Source: a virus. Taken from it: DNA of 62,434 nucleotides. A program made the position numbers and the translations under genes. The DNA is taken from positions 1 through 62,434 of IMG/VR virus record IMGVR_UViG_3300036859_000414; one strand, written 5' to 3'. The notes below the pieces were generated by a model. That model was not told where the DNA came from. It made no database searches and saw only the letters and a list, made by a program, of their open reading frames with translations. This document shows, piece after piece, positions 16,600 to 24,356 of the stretch (position 1 is its first letter; each line of letters begins with the position of its first letter).

Positions 16600-16956
16600 C
16601 TACTCGTCATTTGGGTCTTCGTCGTCATCGACTTGCTCGCCCGTCTCGATCTGTTTCATCAGAAGGGCAAGGCCGACGGCGCTCATTTCTTCTCCACTCG
16701 AGACATGCTCTCGCAGAATCTCGAATGCGGACTGTGCTCGCTCGGACCAAAGAGTGCCGATGTTCGCATCGACAGGTCGTTCGTTCTCTTTAGACGCGAG
16801 CGCTCTGATTCGAACGTTGTAGTGACCTGAAGCTACGAATGTGATACGCATAGGTCCAAGTATGTACTGGTCGTTGTGGGTCGTGACATCGATTGTCGAG
16901 CGGCGGCGCTGTGGGTGGATCACTGGAGCTTCGAGCGACACCTCGACGATGATCAC
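16600..16956 (-). CDS. Hypothetical protein, 118 residues
   Basis: GTG at 16956 overlaps the polymerase TGA (GTGA). Beta-rich first half, helical second half and an acidic end (DDDEDPNDE). Acidic tails are common in replication accessory proteins, but no family is recognised. Confidence 0.6.
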   Translation of the reverse strand: MIIVEVSLEAPVIHPQRRRSTIDVTTHNDQYILGPMRITFVASGHYNVRIRALASKENERPVDANIGTLWSERAQSAFEILREHVSSGEEMSAVGLALLMKQIETGEQVDDDEDPNDE

Positions 16957-19433
16957 GCGGCCATTCCTAGATACTTGCGGAGCGCCTTCTCCGTCTGCTT
17001 CTCTTCGTCCGTGTCCGGCTTGCACGCACGCCAGTTGAGTCCGACTGCACCATCACTTGCACATGACCACCCTTGTGGGTAGTAGTGTCGAACGATGTCT
17101 GGATAGCGTGACGCCTGTTCGATCTCAGGGAACCTGCGCTCCATGATATCCCGCATACACTCGTCTGCCTGCTTCGCGACATCCTTGTGCGCCATGACGA
17201 CGCACTCGTCGTGCACGCTCATACGGAGCGTTGCGCCCTTCGGAAGCTGTGCTTCGAGAAGGATGAGTGCGATGTACATCATGTGTGCCGCATTGCCCTG
17301 CATCGGGAAGTTGAATGCTTCAGGGAGCTGTTGGTTCGTGAACCACCAACGCCTACGACCCCAGGCTGTTGGGTAGTAGTGGTTCTTCAGCACATAGCTC
17401 TTGATCGAGTCTCGGAACTCGAAGTACTGTTTCAACTCGCGTTTCAGGTTCGCGACATAAAGATCGACGCGATCGAGGGGGATGTACGTGTCTGGCTGTC
17501 CTGCGCGTCCTTCCGAGACGCTCTTGTTGCTACGACCGTAGAGAAGACCGTAGTTGATTGCTTTTGCCTCGAAGCGTTCGCGCTTCGTGACTTCCTCATA
17601 GGCCTTTTGGAATGCTTTGGACCACGCGTCGCTGTGAGGATCTCTTCCACGAATGATCGCGTCGAGCCCTGTCTCATCTCCTGCAAGGGTCATTGCAATA
17701 CGCCACTCGATGCCCGACCAGTCACGAGAGATGATCACGTGGTCTGGAGTGTCTGGGACGATGATCTCTCGGACTTCGTTCGGCCAGTTCTGTAGGTTCG
17801 GACCCATGCTGTTCAGACGGCCTGTGGCTGCTTTCGCGCTGCCGAATGTCGAGTGTACGAAGTAGTTCTCGTCTTGAGGACAGCACACGAAGGTACTATC
17901 CCATTTGCGCAGCGTCCGTATGGACCTTACGAGCTTGAAGATCGGGCTGAGAGCTTTCATCGACGGATCGGTGCTCTGATCCATGATGAGCGCGAGAGCG
18001 TCTAGAGCATCTGCGTCGACAGATGGGCGCATTCCGAACTGTCTGTCTGTCACGTACTGGACGGGCAGGCCCATCTGGTCGTACAGGAGATGCTTGAGCT
18101 GCTTCGGCGAGTCTACGTTGAACGAGGCGTCACCAAGACCTCTCTTCAGCTTAATCTCGTACTCATCCGCTTTGCGATTGAGGATGATGTGCCACCCTGC
18201 TGCACGCTGTTGGTCTTTTTTCACTCCCCTCTGTCGCATGTGTCGCAGGACAGGCTGCAACGGCATAATCTGGTTGAAGTACAGAGCAGTCTGTCCCAAC
18301 TGCTCCATTTCTTTGTACTCGTCTTCGAAACCGCGCACCGTTGCGTGCACGTCCTTGCAGCAGCCGATCTGGAGGGCATCCTCTCCAGACTTGTACATCG
18401 AGTCGTCTTTCCAGTACTTCTCGTCCGTGACCGAAGCGCCGATGAAGCCCAAGTCTTTCGGGAGTGCAGAGTTGAGCAGATGCCATCCGATCATCGTGTC
18501 GAACGTCGGTCCGTTGAACGTGAAGCCTTTGGCCTCTTGGAACGGGATGTCGAACGCTTCGCTGTTCTGTCCGACAGTCAACAGGTCTGGATCCGCATGA
18601 AGCTTCGCGACGAAGGCTTTGACATCCGGCGTCATATCAAAGCAGAAGATCTCGTCTGCGTCTGCTGCGATGCCGATGCAACGGAACGCGTCCACTTTCG
18701 GGTCGAGACCTGTAGTCTCCAAGTCGTGTCCGTAGTACCTCAGTCCGCCGACTCGTGGCGTGCGAATGCGTCGCTCGAGATACTCACCTACTTGATCGAG
18801 CTGAGCGTGGATCGTATACTTCCAGGGACGTCGGCGGATGTCCTCGTAAGCACTTTCTGCCTTTGCACGCGCGAGATCGAACACAGCAGCCGGCCACAAG
18901 TGCTGCTGCCTCATAATCCCTGCTGGGTGGAACGTTCCGACGACCTTGTATCTCTCTGGACCTGTGCCTTCTGGTCCTCTGCGCTTCGGACCTTCTGTCG
19001 GAACTGATCGAACCTGCAGAATGCCTTTCTTCGTCCCAGTGATGGTCTGGTGCGCAATGTTCCCAAGAGTGAGGATGACGTTCGGCTTGACTGTATTCAG
19101 CTCCTTCAAGAGGAACGGAGCACAGCACCGTATCTCCGTCTCGGTCGGTGTCCTATTGACAATCTTGCCATTCGCACCACGCGCTGTCGGACGACACTTC
19201 ACGACGTTCGTCAGAAAGATCTTCTTGCGTTCGATCCCTGCGTGGATGAACTGAGCGTTGAGGACTCGACCACTTCCTCCTTGAAACGGCTTGAGAGAGA
19301 CACCTTCGTCCTCTCCTGGCGCTTCTCCGACAGCGAAGATCGTAGCGTCCTTCGGTCCTTCACCCCACACGATCCCTTCGGTAGAGGTGTACAACGGACA
19401 CACTTTGCACGAGTCAGGTTTCGGATTGCTCAT
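16953..19433 (-). CDS. DNA polymerase I-type with N-terminal family-4-like uracil-DNA glycosylase domain
   Basis: 826 residues. Residues about 1-190: UDG superfamily, with CKVC near residue 9, VGEAPGEDE, VVKCRPT and RCCAPFL, i.e. the four cysteines expected for an Fe-S family-4 enzyme. About 220-390: DnaQ-like 3'-5' exonuclease starting HDLETTGLDP (near 237). About 400-826: family-A polymerase with motif A SRDWSGIEWR (near 568), motif B KAINYGLLYG (near 623) and motif C SVHDECVV (near 739). It replicates phage DNA with proofreading; the UDG part could detect or remove uracil. SPO1 polymerase is a known precedent for a UDG-like N-terminus. ATG at 19433 overlaps the next gene by ATGA. Confidence 0.93.
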   Translation of the reverse strand: MSNPKPDSCKVCPLYTSTEGIVWGEGPKDATIFAVGEAPGEDEGVSLKPFQGGSGRVLNAQFIHAGIERKKIFLTNVVKCRPTARGANGKIVNRTPTETEIRCCAPFLLKELNTVKPNVILTLGNIAHQTITGTKKGILQVRSVPTEGPKRRGPEGTGPERYKVVGTFHPAGIMRQQHLWPAAVFDLARAKAESAYEDIRRRPWKYTIHAQLDQVGEYLERRIRTPRVGGLRYYGHDLETTGLDPKVDAFRCIGIAADADEIFCFDMTPDVKAFVAKLHADPDLLTVGQNSEAFDIPFQEAKGFTFNGPTFDTMIGWHLLNSALPKDLGFIGASVTDEKYWKDDSMYKSGEDALQIGCCKDVHATVRGFEDEYKEMEQLGQTALYFNQIMPLQPVLRHMRQRGVKKDQQRAAGWHIILNRKADEYEIKLKRGLGDASFNVDSPKQLKHLLYDQMGLPVQYVTDRQFGMRPSVDADALDALALIMDQSTDPSMKALSPIFKLVRSIRTLRKWDSTFVCCPQDENYFVHSTFGSAKAATGRLNSMGPNLQNWPNEVREIIVPDTPDHVIISRDWSGIEWRIAMTLAGDETGLDAIIRGRDPHSDAWSKAFQKAYEEVTKRERFEAKAINYGLLYGRSNKSVSEGRAGQPDTYIPLDRVDLYVANLKRELKQYFEFRDSIKSYVLKNHYYPTAWGRRRWWFTNQQLPEAFNFPMQGNAAHMMYIALILLEAQLPKGATLRMSVHDECVVMAHKDVAKQADECMRDIMERRFPEIEQASRYPDIVRHYYPQGWSCASDGAVGLNWRACKPDTDEEKQTEKALRKYLGMAA

Positions 19434-19870
19434 TTTGTGATGACGTGGAAACGATCGTCGAGTAGTGGGCTAAGAACGGGTTCGACTTGCTCCCATAAGA
19501 GCTGGCCGTTACCGCATCCAGGACGTGGAAGAACAATCGTAGAGTCGTTCGACATGTAGAACGAGTCGATCAGTGCAACGAGCTCAGTAGCACTCCGCTT
19601 GATGAGCTCAAGGTCTGCAGGCTCTCGCCAATGGTGCTTTACGGGAAACGTGAAGAGCTTCGTCGGACCGAACGTGATGTAGTGACAGTGGTTTCCAAAA
19701 CCTCGAATCGTAGAGCCGATACGGTACTCGATTCCAGGATAGCGCGTCTTCGCTTCCAAAGCGCATCCTCTTCCCATTACCGCTCCACCGTTCTGACGGA
19801 CTGCTCCGTTCGTCGTGATAACACGATAGTGAGCTGGATAGGTCCAGAGGTCACCGAAGACGACTCTCAC
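19430..19870 (-). CDS. Macro-domain protein (ADP-ribose binding/hydrolase-like)
   Basis: 146 residues from a GTG at 19870, one base after the preceding stop. Features of macro domains in order: VVFGDLW, the ribose/ADP loop TTNGAVRQNGGAVMGRG, a middle strand HYITFG, and LPRPGCGNGQLLWE, the second binding loop as in ADP-ribose-1''-phosphatase types. It may remove ADP-ribose from proteins or nucleic acids, or process NAD by-products. Directly upstream of the polymerase in the same operon. Confidence 0.75.
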   Translation of the reverse strand: MRVVFGDLWTYPAHYRVITTNGAVRQNGGAVMGRGCALEAKTRYPGIEYRIGSTIRGFGNHCHYITFGPTKLFTFPVKHHWREPADLELIKRSATELVALIDSFYMSNDSTIVLPRPGCGNGQLLWEQVEPVLSPLLDDRFHVITK

Positions 19871-19871
19871 G

Positions 19872-20009
19872 TTAGTGACTGCTCCACAGGTTCGTTGACC
19901 ACCAGACACCTGCACAGAATCCGACTACGAGTCCGACGATCCCTCCAATGACGAAGAGGAGTCCTCCTCCACCGCTATCCTGTCGACGGTCGAGTGTTTG
20001 GGCTTCCAT
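19872..20009 (-). CDS. 45-residue membrane protein
   Basis: ATG at 20009. Short polar N-terminus, Gly run, then one helix (LLFVIGGIVGLVVGFCAGVW). The stop is one base from the macro-domain start. Function unknown. Confidence 0.6.
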   Translation of the reverse strand: MEAQTLDRRQDSGGGGLLFVIGGIVGLVVGFCAGVWWSTNLWSSH

Positions 20010-20631
20010 GACGTTCTTCCTCCAGTTCGTAGAACATTCGAGGTGAGTCTTCCGTAGCCCACTTGTCGCCTTTGTTCTCGACAGAGTAGAGCTGGTAGTT
20101 CGTTTGGTAGTCGGGACGTTCGAGCATTGGTACGGTGATGAAGGACGGTTCATACCAGCGCAGCCGGTTGTTCGGCTGAGCACAAAATGTTCCGTTGTTC
20201 AGACGGATCACGTGTGCACACTTGTGACCGCCTTCTCCGGGGTTGTCAGCGAGAGACGAGTTGTGCCAGTCGAGGGTGAAGAGGTAGATGCCCTGTTCGA
20301 CCTGGTGGTTCTTGAGGATCACGTCGACTCGAAGGCCTTTTAGGAACGAGTACTCGTTGCACACAATGTCTGAGGACAGACAGTCCCACAGCTCGAGAAG
20401 ATCGAGCGCCATGACAGGTGCGTCCGGCTTATGGACGAAGGCACTGATGGGCATTCGGTGGATCAGTGCACCGTTGTGAAGCATGCAGTGGAAGCCGATT
20501 GCTCGGCTTTGGACGCTCGAGGCGCCGAAGATCGCACACGGGATAAACTCTCCGTGGTGCGCTTCGAGGTTATAGAGATACTCGCTGCGTAGTGCGCAGT
20601 AGACGATCGGAGTATCGACGTTCAGTTCCAC
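19975..20631 (-). CDS. Conserved-looking hypothetical protein, 218 residues
   Basis: Alpha/beta protein with many His/Cys/Trp (HHGEFIPCAIFGASS, FHCMLHNGALIHRMP) and a late Asn/Arg/Trp cluster (CAQPNNRLRWYEPSF). Cytoplasmic, no signal. The composition looks like a folded enzyme or binding protein, but I cannot assign a family. Its last 35 bases overlap the small membrane gene. Confidence 0.7.
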   Translation of the reverse strand: MELNVDTPIVYCALRSEYLYNLEAHHGEFIPCAIFGASSVQSRAIGFHCMLHNGALIHRMPISAFVHKPDAPVMALDLLELWDCLSSDIVCNEYSFLKGLRVDVILKNHQVEQGIYLFTLDWHNSSLADNPGEGGHKCAHVIRLNNGTFCAQPNNRLRWYEPSFITVPMLERPDYQTNYQLYSVENKGDKWATEDSPRMFYELEEERHGSPNTRPSTG

Positions 20632-20633
20632 TC

Positions 20634-21134
20634 TCAGCCCTCCGACGATTCGAACTCCAGCAGACAGCCGTTCTCATTATCCTCGAGTACTTCGACCATC
20701 ACACGACGAAACAGACCGTCCGGACGTCGCATTGACTCCCCAGCGTACTCTGCTCGAGCGTGTGTGCCAATCACCTGTGCAATGTGCTCGCAGGAGGACG
20801 AGAGGTCCCACTGTGTCGTCTTGCAACGATGCTCGAGCCACTTGCGCAGCAGGATGTACTCGACATCCCGCTCGTTGTGGAACTGTTCGACATAAAGCAC
20901 GATGTGGAAGATGTGGCGATGTGGGTGTCGAAGGAATGAGACTGCTTCTGGTGCGTCGGGATAGTGATGGATCCCTTCCATCGTGTACTTCACTTGCGCC
21001 CAACGGATGATCTTGTTCACGACTCCTATCCCTCCATGGAAAGGACATACGTCCGTCCCTTCAACTGATCGAAGATGCTGGTGACACTTCTCTCCACAGC
21101 ACGGTGTTCGCTTGTGAGGCGTGCAGTAGCACAT
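20634..21134 (-). CDS. Cys-rich N-terminus plus possible T-fold (PTPS-like) domain
   Basis: 166 residues. The first 35 are Cys/His-rich (CYCTPHKRTPCCGEKC), a probable zinc site. The rest (RHPHRHIFHIVLYVEQFHNE, then SSCEHIAQVIG) faintly resembles 6-pyruvoyl-tetrahydropterin-synthase-type T-folds, where a His pair sits on a strand and a short Ser-x-x-Glu helix follows. If so it would be a second pterin-type enzyme near the queuosine-like genes. The resemblance is weak. Confidence 0.45.
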   Translation of the reverse strand: MCYCTPHKRTPCCGEKCHQHLRSVEGTDVCPFHGGIGVVNKIIRWAQVKYTMEGIHHYPDAPEAVSFLRHPHRHIFHIVLYVEQFHNERDVEYILLRKWLEHRCKTTQWDLSSSCEHIAQVIGTHARAEYAGESMRRPDGLFRRVMVEVLEDNENGCLLEFESSEG

Positions 21135-21451
21135 CAGCTAAGAGCCTTTCGAACCTTGTTGTTCCACTCCTCCGCTTCACAGTTGCACTTTCCAGGTATC
21201 CGATCTGGGTTGGCACTGCTAAGCTCTCCGTGATCTGGGTGGACACAAGCGCCGCAGCAATACCACGAGTCGTCGCAGTGGTAGTGCTCTCGAGGCTGTA
21301 ACAGGTCCAGCGCAGGCTTGAGAAACGTCACGATGATCGCTGCGAGACGGCTTTGCGAGACTGTCCTGTCCGTCGAGTACACTTCGTCCTGAATCTGCCT
21401 CGCAGCTTTCGCTGCCCAGTCCTCGACCGTGCCTTTCTCCTTCTTCGCCAT
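21134..21451 (-). CDS. Hypothetical zinc-site protein, 105 residues
   Basis: ATG at 21451 behind AGGAGG. Helical N-terminal half, then a Cys/His segment (HYHCDDSWYCCGACVHPDHG, plus CNCEAEE) with five cysteines. Function unknown. The 90 bases upstream contain only the tail of FolE and the ribosome site. Confidence 0.65.
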   Translation of the reverse strand: MAKKEKGTVEDWAAKAARQIQDEVYSTDRTVSQSRLAAIIVTFLKPALDLLQPREHYHCDDSWYCCGACVHPDHGELSSANPDRIPGKCNCEAEEWNNKVRKALS

Positions 21452-21541
21452 CCCACAACCTCCTGAACTCTGTTGGAGAAACGCTCCCTCCAGCGGAGAT
21501 GTGTCCTCGAAGCCAGAACCTTGCCTCCCACGAGCCAGGCT

Positions 21542-22093
21542 TCATGGTCTTCCGATCGTCGAGTCGAGTTCCTCTCGTGCTGCGGGTGAGTGGAGGAAGA
21601 GGCCTCGGAGACAGCGTGTCACGACGTCGCCAGTGGTCTCAATACCTCGGTAGCGCATACACCCATGCGAGCCTGAGAGGATCACTGCGACGCCTTGAGG
21701 TTGAAGAGCGTCCATGAGCGAATCGGCAGTCTTCTCTCCCAGCTCTTCTTGCATAATCGGCTCGGTGAGGTGCTGCTCGACTACTCGTGCGAGCTTTGAG
21801 AGCCCAAGAACCTTGTCGCCGGTGATGTACGCGACATGCGCTTTGAGCTCTACGGGCAAGAGATGGTGCGGACAGAGCGCGAAGACCGTGTGGTTCCGTA
21901 GGACGATCATGCCCTTTGTCGGAGACGGGAACGTGCGCCAGTTGTTCTCTTGTGGAGTGAGGAGCTGTGCGTACATTCGTGCGACCCGTTTTGGAGTATC
22001 TTTGAAGTTCGAGTCCTTCAGGTCGACACCCATGCCTTGCAGGAGAGTCAGAGCTCCTTTCTCGAGGAGCTTCATGTTCAGTTTCGGGTTCAC
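21542..22093 (-). CDS. folE: GTP cyclohydrolase I
   Basis: 183 residues from GTG 22093, which overlaps the upstream TGA (GTGA). Zinc/catalytic motifs CPHHLLPVE and GSHGCMRYRG, with the conserved GLSKLARVVE and the DTPKRVARMY helix, are all present. It converts GTP to 7,8-dihydroneopterin triphosphate, the first step toward folate or 7-deazaguanine. With QueD, QueE and a DpdA-like gene nearby it serves DNA modification. Length is close to the core enzyme. Confidence 0.93.
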   Translation of the reverse strand: MNPKLNMKLLEKGALTLLQGMGVDLKDSNFKDTPKRVARMYAQLLTPQENNWRTFPSPTKGMIVLRNHTVFALCPHHLLPVELKAHVAYITGDKVLGLSKLARVVEQHLTEPIMQEELGEKTADSLMDALQPQGVAVILSGSHGCMRYRGIETTGDVVTRCLRGLFLHSPAAREELDSTIGRP

Positions 22094-22293
22094 TTCGGAT
22101 CTCCTTCGTTCCACGAGCTCTTGGTGTTTGTTCTTCGACCACCAGTACCTCGGTGCTCGTACACAGTAACCTTCGACACGTACACTCCACCAACGTCGTC
22201 GAGAGTGGTCCTATCGAGAAGCTTCGCAAGAGCTTTTGCGATCTCCTCGCACGTTCCTTTCTCCGTCTGGAGTGAGATATAGACGGTCTTCAC
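22090..22293 (-). CDS. Small protein, 67 residues
   Basis: ATG at 22293 overlapped with the preceding stop. Strand-helix-strand pattern (KTVYISLQTEKGTCEEIAKA). It lies inside the deazaguanine cluster; function unknown. Confidence 0.6.
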   Translation of the reverse strand: MKTVYISLQTEKGTCEEIAKALAKLLDRTTLDDVGGVYVSKVTVYEHRGTGGRRTNTKSSWNEGDPK

Positions 22294-23075
22294 AGCACCC
22301 TCCTCAGAACACCAACGTTGTACCGAAAGAGCATTTCCTGCTGCGGCGTGATCTCTTCTGCCTTCAATGTAAGGAGCTGTTGAGAGGCGACGGACGGTTC
22401 GCCTTTCGAGGTCGTGTCTTCGCTGCTACGGAGTGACTTGAGCTCGTCGAGCTTTCGACCCTTCATCGCCCACTTGAGCGCTTTCCCAGTATCCACACTC
22501 CACTTGATCGTTCGACCTTCGATGTGGAAGAGGTGCTTCGCAAGGAAGGTCCACTCCTGTAGCTCTTTGAGCGAGTCGACGCCAAGAAGATGGACGCGTG
22601 AGAAATGCGAAGCACGTTCACTATCGATGAAGTACTGCAGTCGGTCCTTCAGCTTGAAGGTGCAGCACAGCATGTCTGCGTCAGTGACGTGAGACAGAAA
22701 CGCTTCGCGCTCTTGCCACGACGCTCGATCCTGGAAGCCTGTCCACACTACTGCGATCTTGTAGCCCTTCACGTTCGCTCGGAGGTGCTTGTACGACTCG
22801 ATCGTGAAGTCGACGTCGTTCACATTATCCGGCGAGATGATGTAGTCGGCGCGGCAACGCTGAGCTGCTTCGACGAGGTCCTTCGAAGAGAGTGCGTAGC
22901 CGAGCTCGTGATAGGAGTTGTCGAGAATAAGCTCTCGTCCAGCAGGCCTGTTCGCGAAGTGCTGCGCATAATCCTTCTCTGCGAGGACCGTGTGAGCGAG
23001 GATAAAGTCCAGATCCGCAAGCTCGGTCCACTCTGCGAGCTTCGACGTTGGCAGTTCCATTGCGAGTTGAATCAA
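22290..23075 (-). CDS. DpdA-like transglycosylase (7-deazaguanine insertion into DNA)
   Basis: 261 residues; a TTG at 23075 overlaps the upstream TGA, and an ATG five codons later is the alternative. It has the barrel-type landmarks of the TGT/DpdA family: ILDNSYHEL (Asp52 the likely nucleophile region), DYIISPDNVND, HLLGVDSLKEL and SVDTGKALKWA. Bacterial TGT exchanges guanine in tRNA; phage DpdA members do so in DNA. The enclosing FolE, QueE and QueD genes make the DNA role likely. The classical TGT zinc site is not visible, as in other short DpdA forms. Confidence 0.7.
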   Translation of the reverse strand: MIQLAMELPTSKLAEWTELADLDFILAHTVLAEKDYAQHFANRPAGRELILDNSYHELGYALSSKDLVEAAQRCRADYIISPDNVNDVDFTIESYKHLRANVKGYKIAVVWTGFQDRASWQEREAFLSHVTDADMLCCTFKLKDRLQYFIDSERASHFSRVHLLGVDSLKELQEWTFLAKHLFHIEGRTIKWSVDTGKALKWAMKGRKLDELKSLRSSEDTTSKGEPSVASQQLLTLKAEEITPQQEMLFRYNVGVLRRVL

Positions 23076-23245
23076 GCTTCTACCTCCTGTATTCTACGGC
23101 GTTGGATATGTCCGCACTGGACACACTCTCGCTGCTGTCTGTCTCCTTCTGTCGTACCGAGAGGACCGAAGAGCCGCTCACGTACTACGTGCCACTTTGT
23201 GAACTCTGGATGCAGGCACGTGAACCGTCGGAACCATGCGAACAT
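23072..23245 (-). CDS. Small zinc-motif protein, 57 residues
   Basis: ATG at 23245. CVQCGH near the end pairs with an earlier Cys/His (RFTCLHPEF), making a small zinc knuckle. TTGA overlap with the DpdA-like gene. Function unknown. Confidence 0.6.
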   Translation of the reverse strand: MFAWFRRFTCLHPEFTKWHVVRERLFGPLGTTEGDRQQRECVQCGHIQRRRIQEVEA

Positions 23246-23247
23246 CG

Positions 23248-23613
23248 TTACACTCCTCTGATCTCCTTTGGCTTCGCCTGGTGTTTGAGTCGGATCTTCT
23301 CGATCACTTGCCAGCACCGAGCAAGCTCCGTTGTGGCTGCCAGGAACATGTCGACACCGAGCGACCCTTCGCACAAGGCTGCAAGAGTGACCATCACTCC
23401 GCCTACTTCTTGTGAAGGTCGCCCTGTGGGTCTTCGGTAGACGTACTGCACGACAGCTGCAACTTCTTCAAGCGTGAGATCGCAGGACTGAGCCAGCTCT
23501 ACTGCCTCTTCAAGGAAGCGCATGGAGCGCTCTTTCCTGTCCGTTGCACCTTCTACTCCGAAGCAGTCGACGGCCCATTCGTGCACGTCGGATTGATACG
23601 TCTCATCGTTCAT
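23248..23613 (-). CDS. MazG-like nucleotide pyrophosphohydrolase
   Basis: 121 residues, all-alpha. RFLEEAVELAQ carries the ExxE half of the MazG metal site, and PSQEVGGVMVTLAAL corresponds to the second ExxD-type helix. It probably hydrolyses (d)NTPs or signalling nucleotides. It lies inside the deazaguanine cluster, so it may act on a modified or unwanted nucleotide. Confidence 0.7.
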   Translation of the reverse strand: MNDETYQSDVHEWAVDCFGVEGATDRKERSMRFLEEAVELAQSCDLTLEEVAAVVQYVYRRPTGRPSQEVGGVMVTLAALCEGSLGVDMFLAATTELARCWQVIEKIRLKHQAKPKEIRGV

Positions 23614-23813
23614 CTCACCACATCTCCTGACATCACGACTGGAATAGTCACAACCTTCACTTCCTTGATCCCTGGCATTCCTTGCACCACAGTCCCTACT
23701 GCTTTCGCCATCGTGCCAGGAAGCTGGGGCGTGACATTCGGCAGATTCGCTCCGAACTGCGTCACGAGGAACTGTGGGTCCATGTCGATCTCAACGAACA
23801 ATCGAAGCCTCAT
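23610..23813 (-). CDS. Small protein, 67 residues
   Basis: ATG at 23813 with overlaps at both ends (ATGA). Strand-rich N-terminus (RLRLFVEIDMD) and hydrophobic C-terminus. Function unknown. Confidence 0.55.
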   Translation of the reverse strand: MRLRLFVEIDMDPQFLVTQFGANLPNVTPQLPGTMAKAVGTVVQGMPGIKEVKVVTIPVVMSGDVVR

Positions 23814-23983
23814 GTCGTAACCGCCTTCACTGCTGCTTTCGCTCCGAAGATCAGAGCGACCATCGCGTACCACAGACCGAAGCTGTCCCACGTCCATGCT
23901 GGCGCTCCTAACCAGTGGTAGAACGTTGCTGCGAAGGCCCAGATCTGCAGGATAGCGATGAGAAGGGCTGCGACAGCTCTCAC
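23810..23983 (-). CDS. Two-helix small membrane protein, 57 residues
   Basis: GTG at 23983 chosen because it overlaps the upstream TGA (GTGA). Two hydrophobic segments (AALLIAILQIWAFAATF and GLWYAMVALIFGAKAAV). Inner-membrane protein of unknown role. Confidence 0.6.
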   Translation of the reverse strand: MRAVAALLIAILQIWAFAATFYHWLGAPAWTWDSFGLWYAMVALIFGAKAAVKAVTT

Positions 23984-24192
23984 TGTTCCCACCTGCGTTT
24001 GTTCGCCTTCTCTCGTCGCTCAGAAGGCGTTAGAGGCTCTTCGTCCTCACGAGGAGAACGAGTCGAGTCCTTCCCGAAGCGGTTACGTGTCCCTCGGCAC
24101 TTCGGGAAGTTCTTACAACCGTAGAACTCGTACTCCATTCCGACTCGGTGGATCATCGGACCTTCGTCGCAGAGAGGGCAGTCGTAGTCCAT
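23980..24192 (-). CDS. Topoisomerase-type zinc-finger protein, 70 residues
   Basis: ATG at 24192. CPLCDEG...EFYGCKNFPKCRGTRN is the four-Cys finger seen at the C-terminus of topoisomerase I. The remainder is basic and charged. Likely nucleic-acid binding. A relative lies at 29752-30093. Confidence 0.7.
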   Translation of the reverse strand: MDYDCPLCDEGPMIHRVGMEYEFYGCKNFPKCRGTRNRFGKDSTRSPREDEEPLTPSERREKANKRRWEQ

Positions 24193-24356
24193 TATTGTCC
24201 TCCTCCCAACCGCATCCCACACCACGGACAGTAGATGATTGGGATCTCGTACTCATCGTTCACGTCGATCACCCACACACCGTGCTTGTTCAGACGGATA
24301 GGTGGGTCTGGAAGGACCCAAGTTTGGGGACGAGGAACGATACAGAGATGCGTCAT
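24192..24356 (-). CDS. 54-residue protein with CxxC
   Basis: ATG at 24356 overlaps the QueE stop; its TAA touches the next ATG (TAATG). Pro-rich start, then CPWCG near the end. Composition and overlaps support a real gene; function unknown. Confidence 0.6.
   Translation of the reverse strand: MTHLCIVPRPQTWVLPDPPIRLNKHGVWVIDVNDEYEIPIIYCPWCGMRLGGGQ

Noticed and set aside
21219-21545. Leftward frame starting ATGA at the FolE stop (MKPGSWEARFWLRGH...)
   Set aside because: The first 30 residues look plausible and the overlap is tempting, but it then runs out of frame through the better-supported gene at 21134-21451. It might be a remnant broken by an indel.
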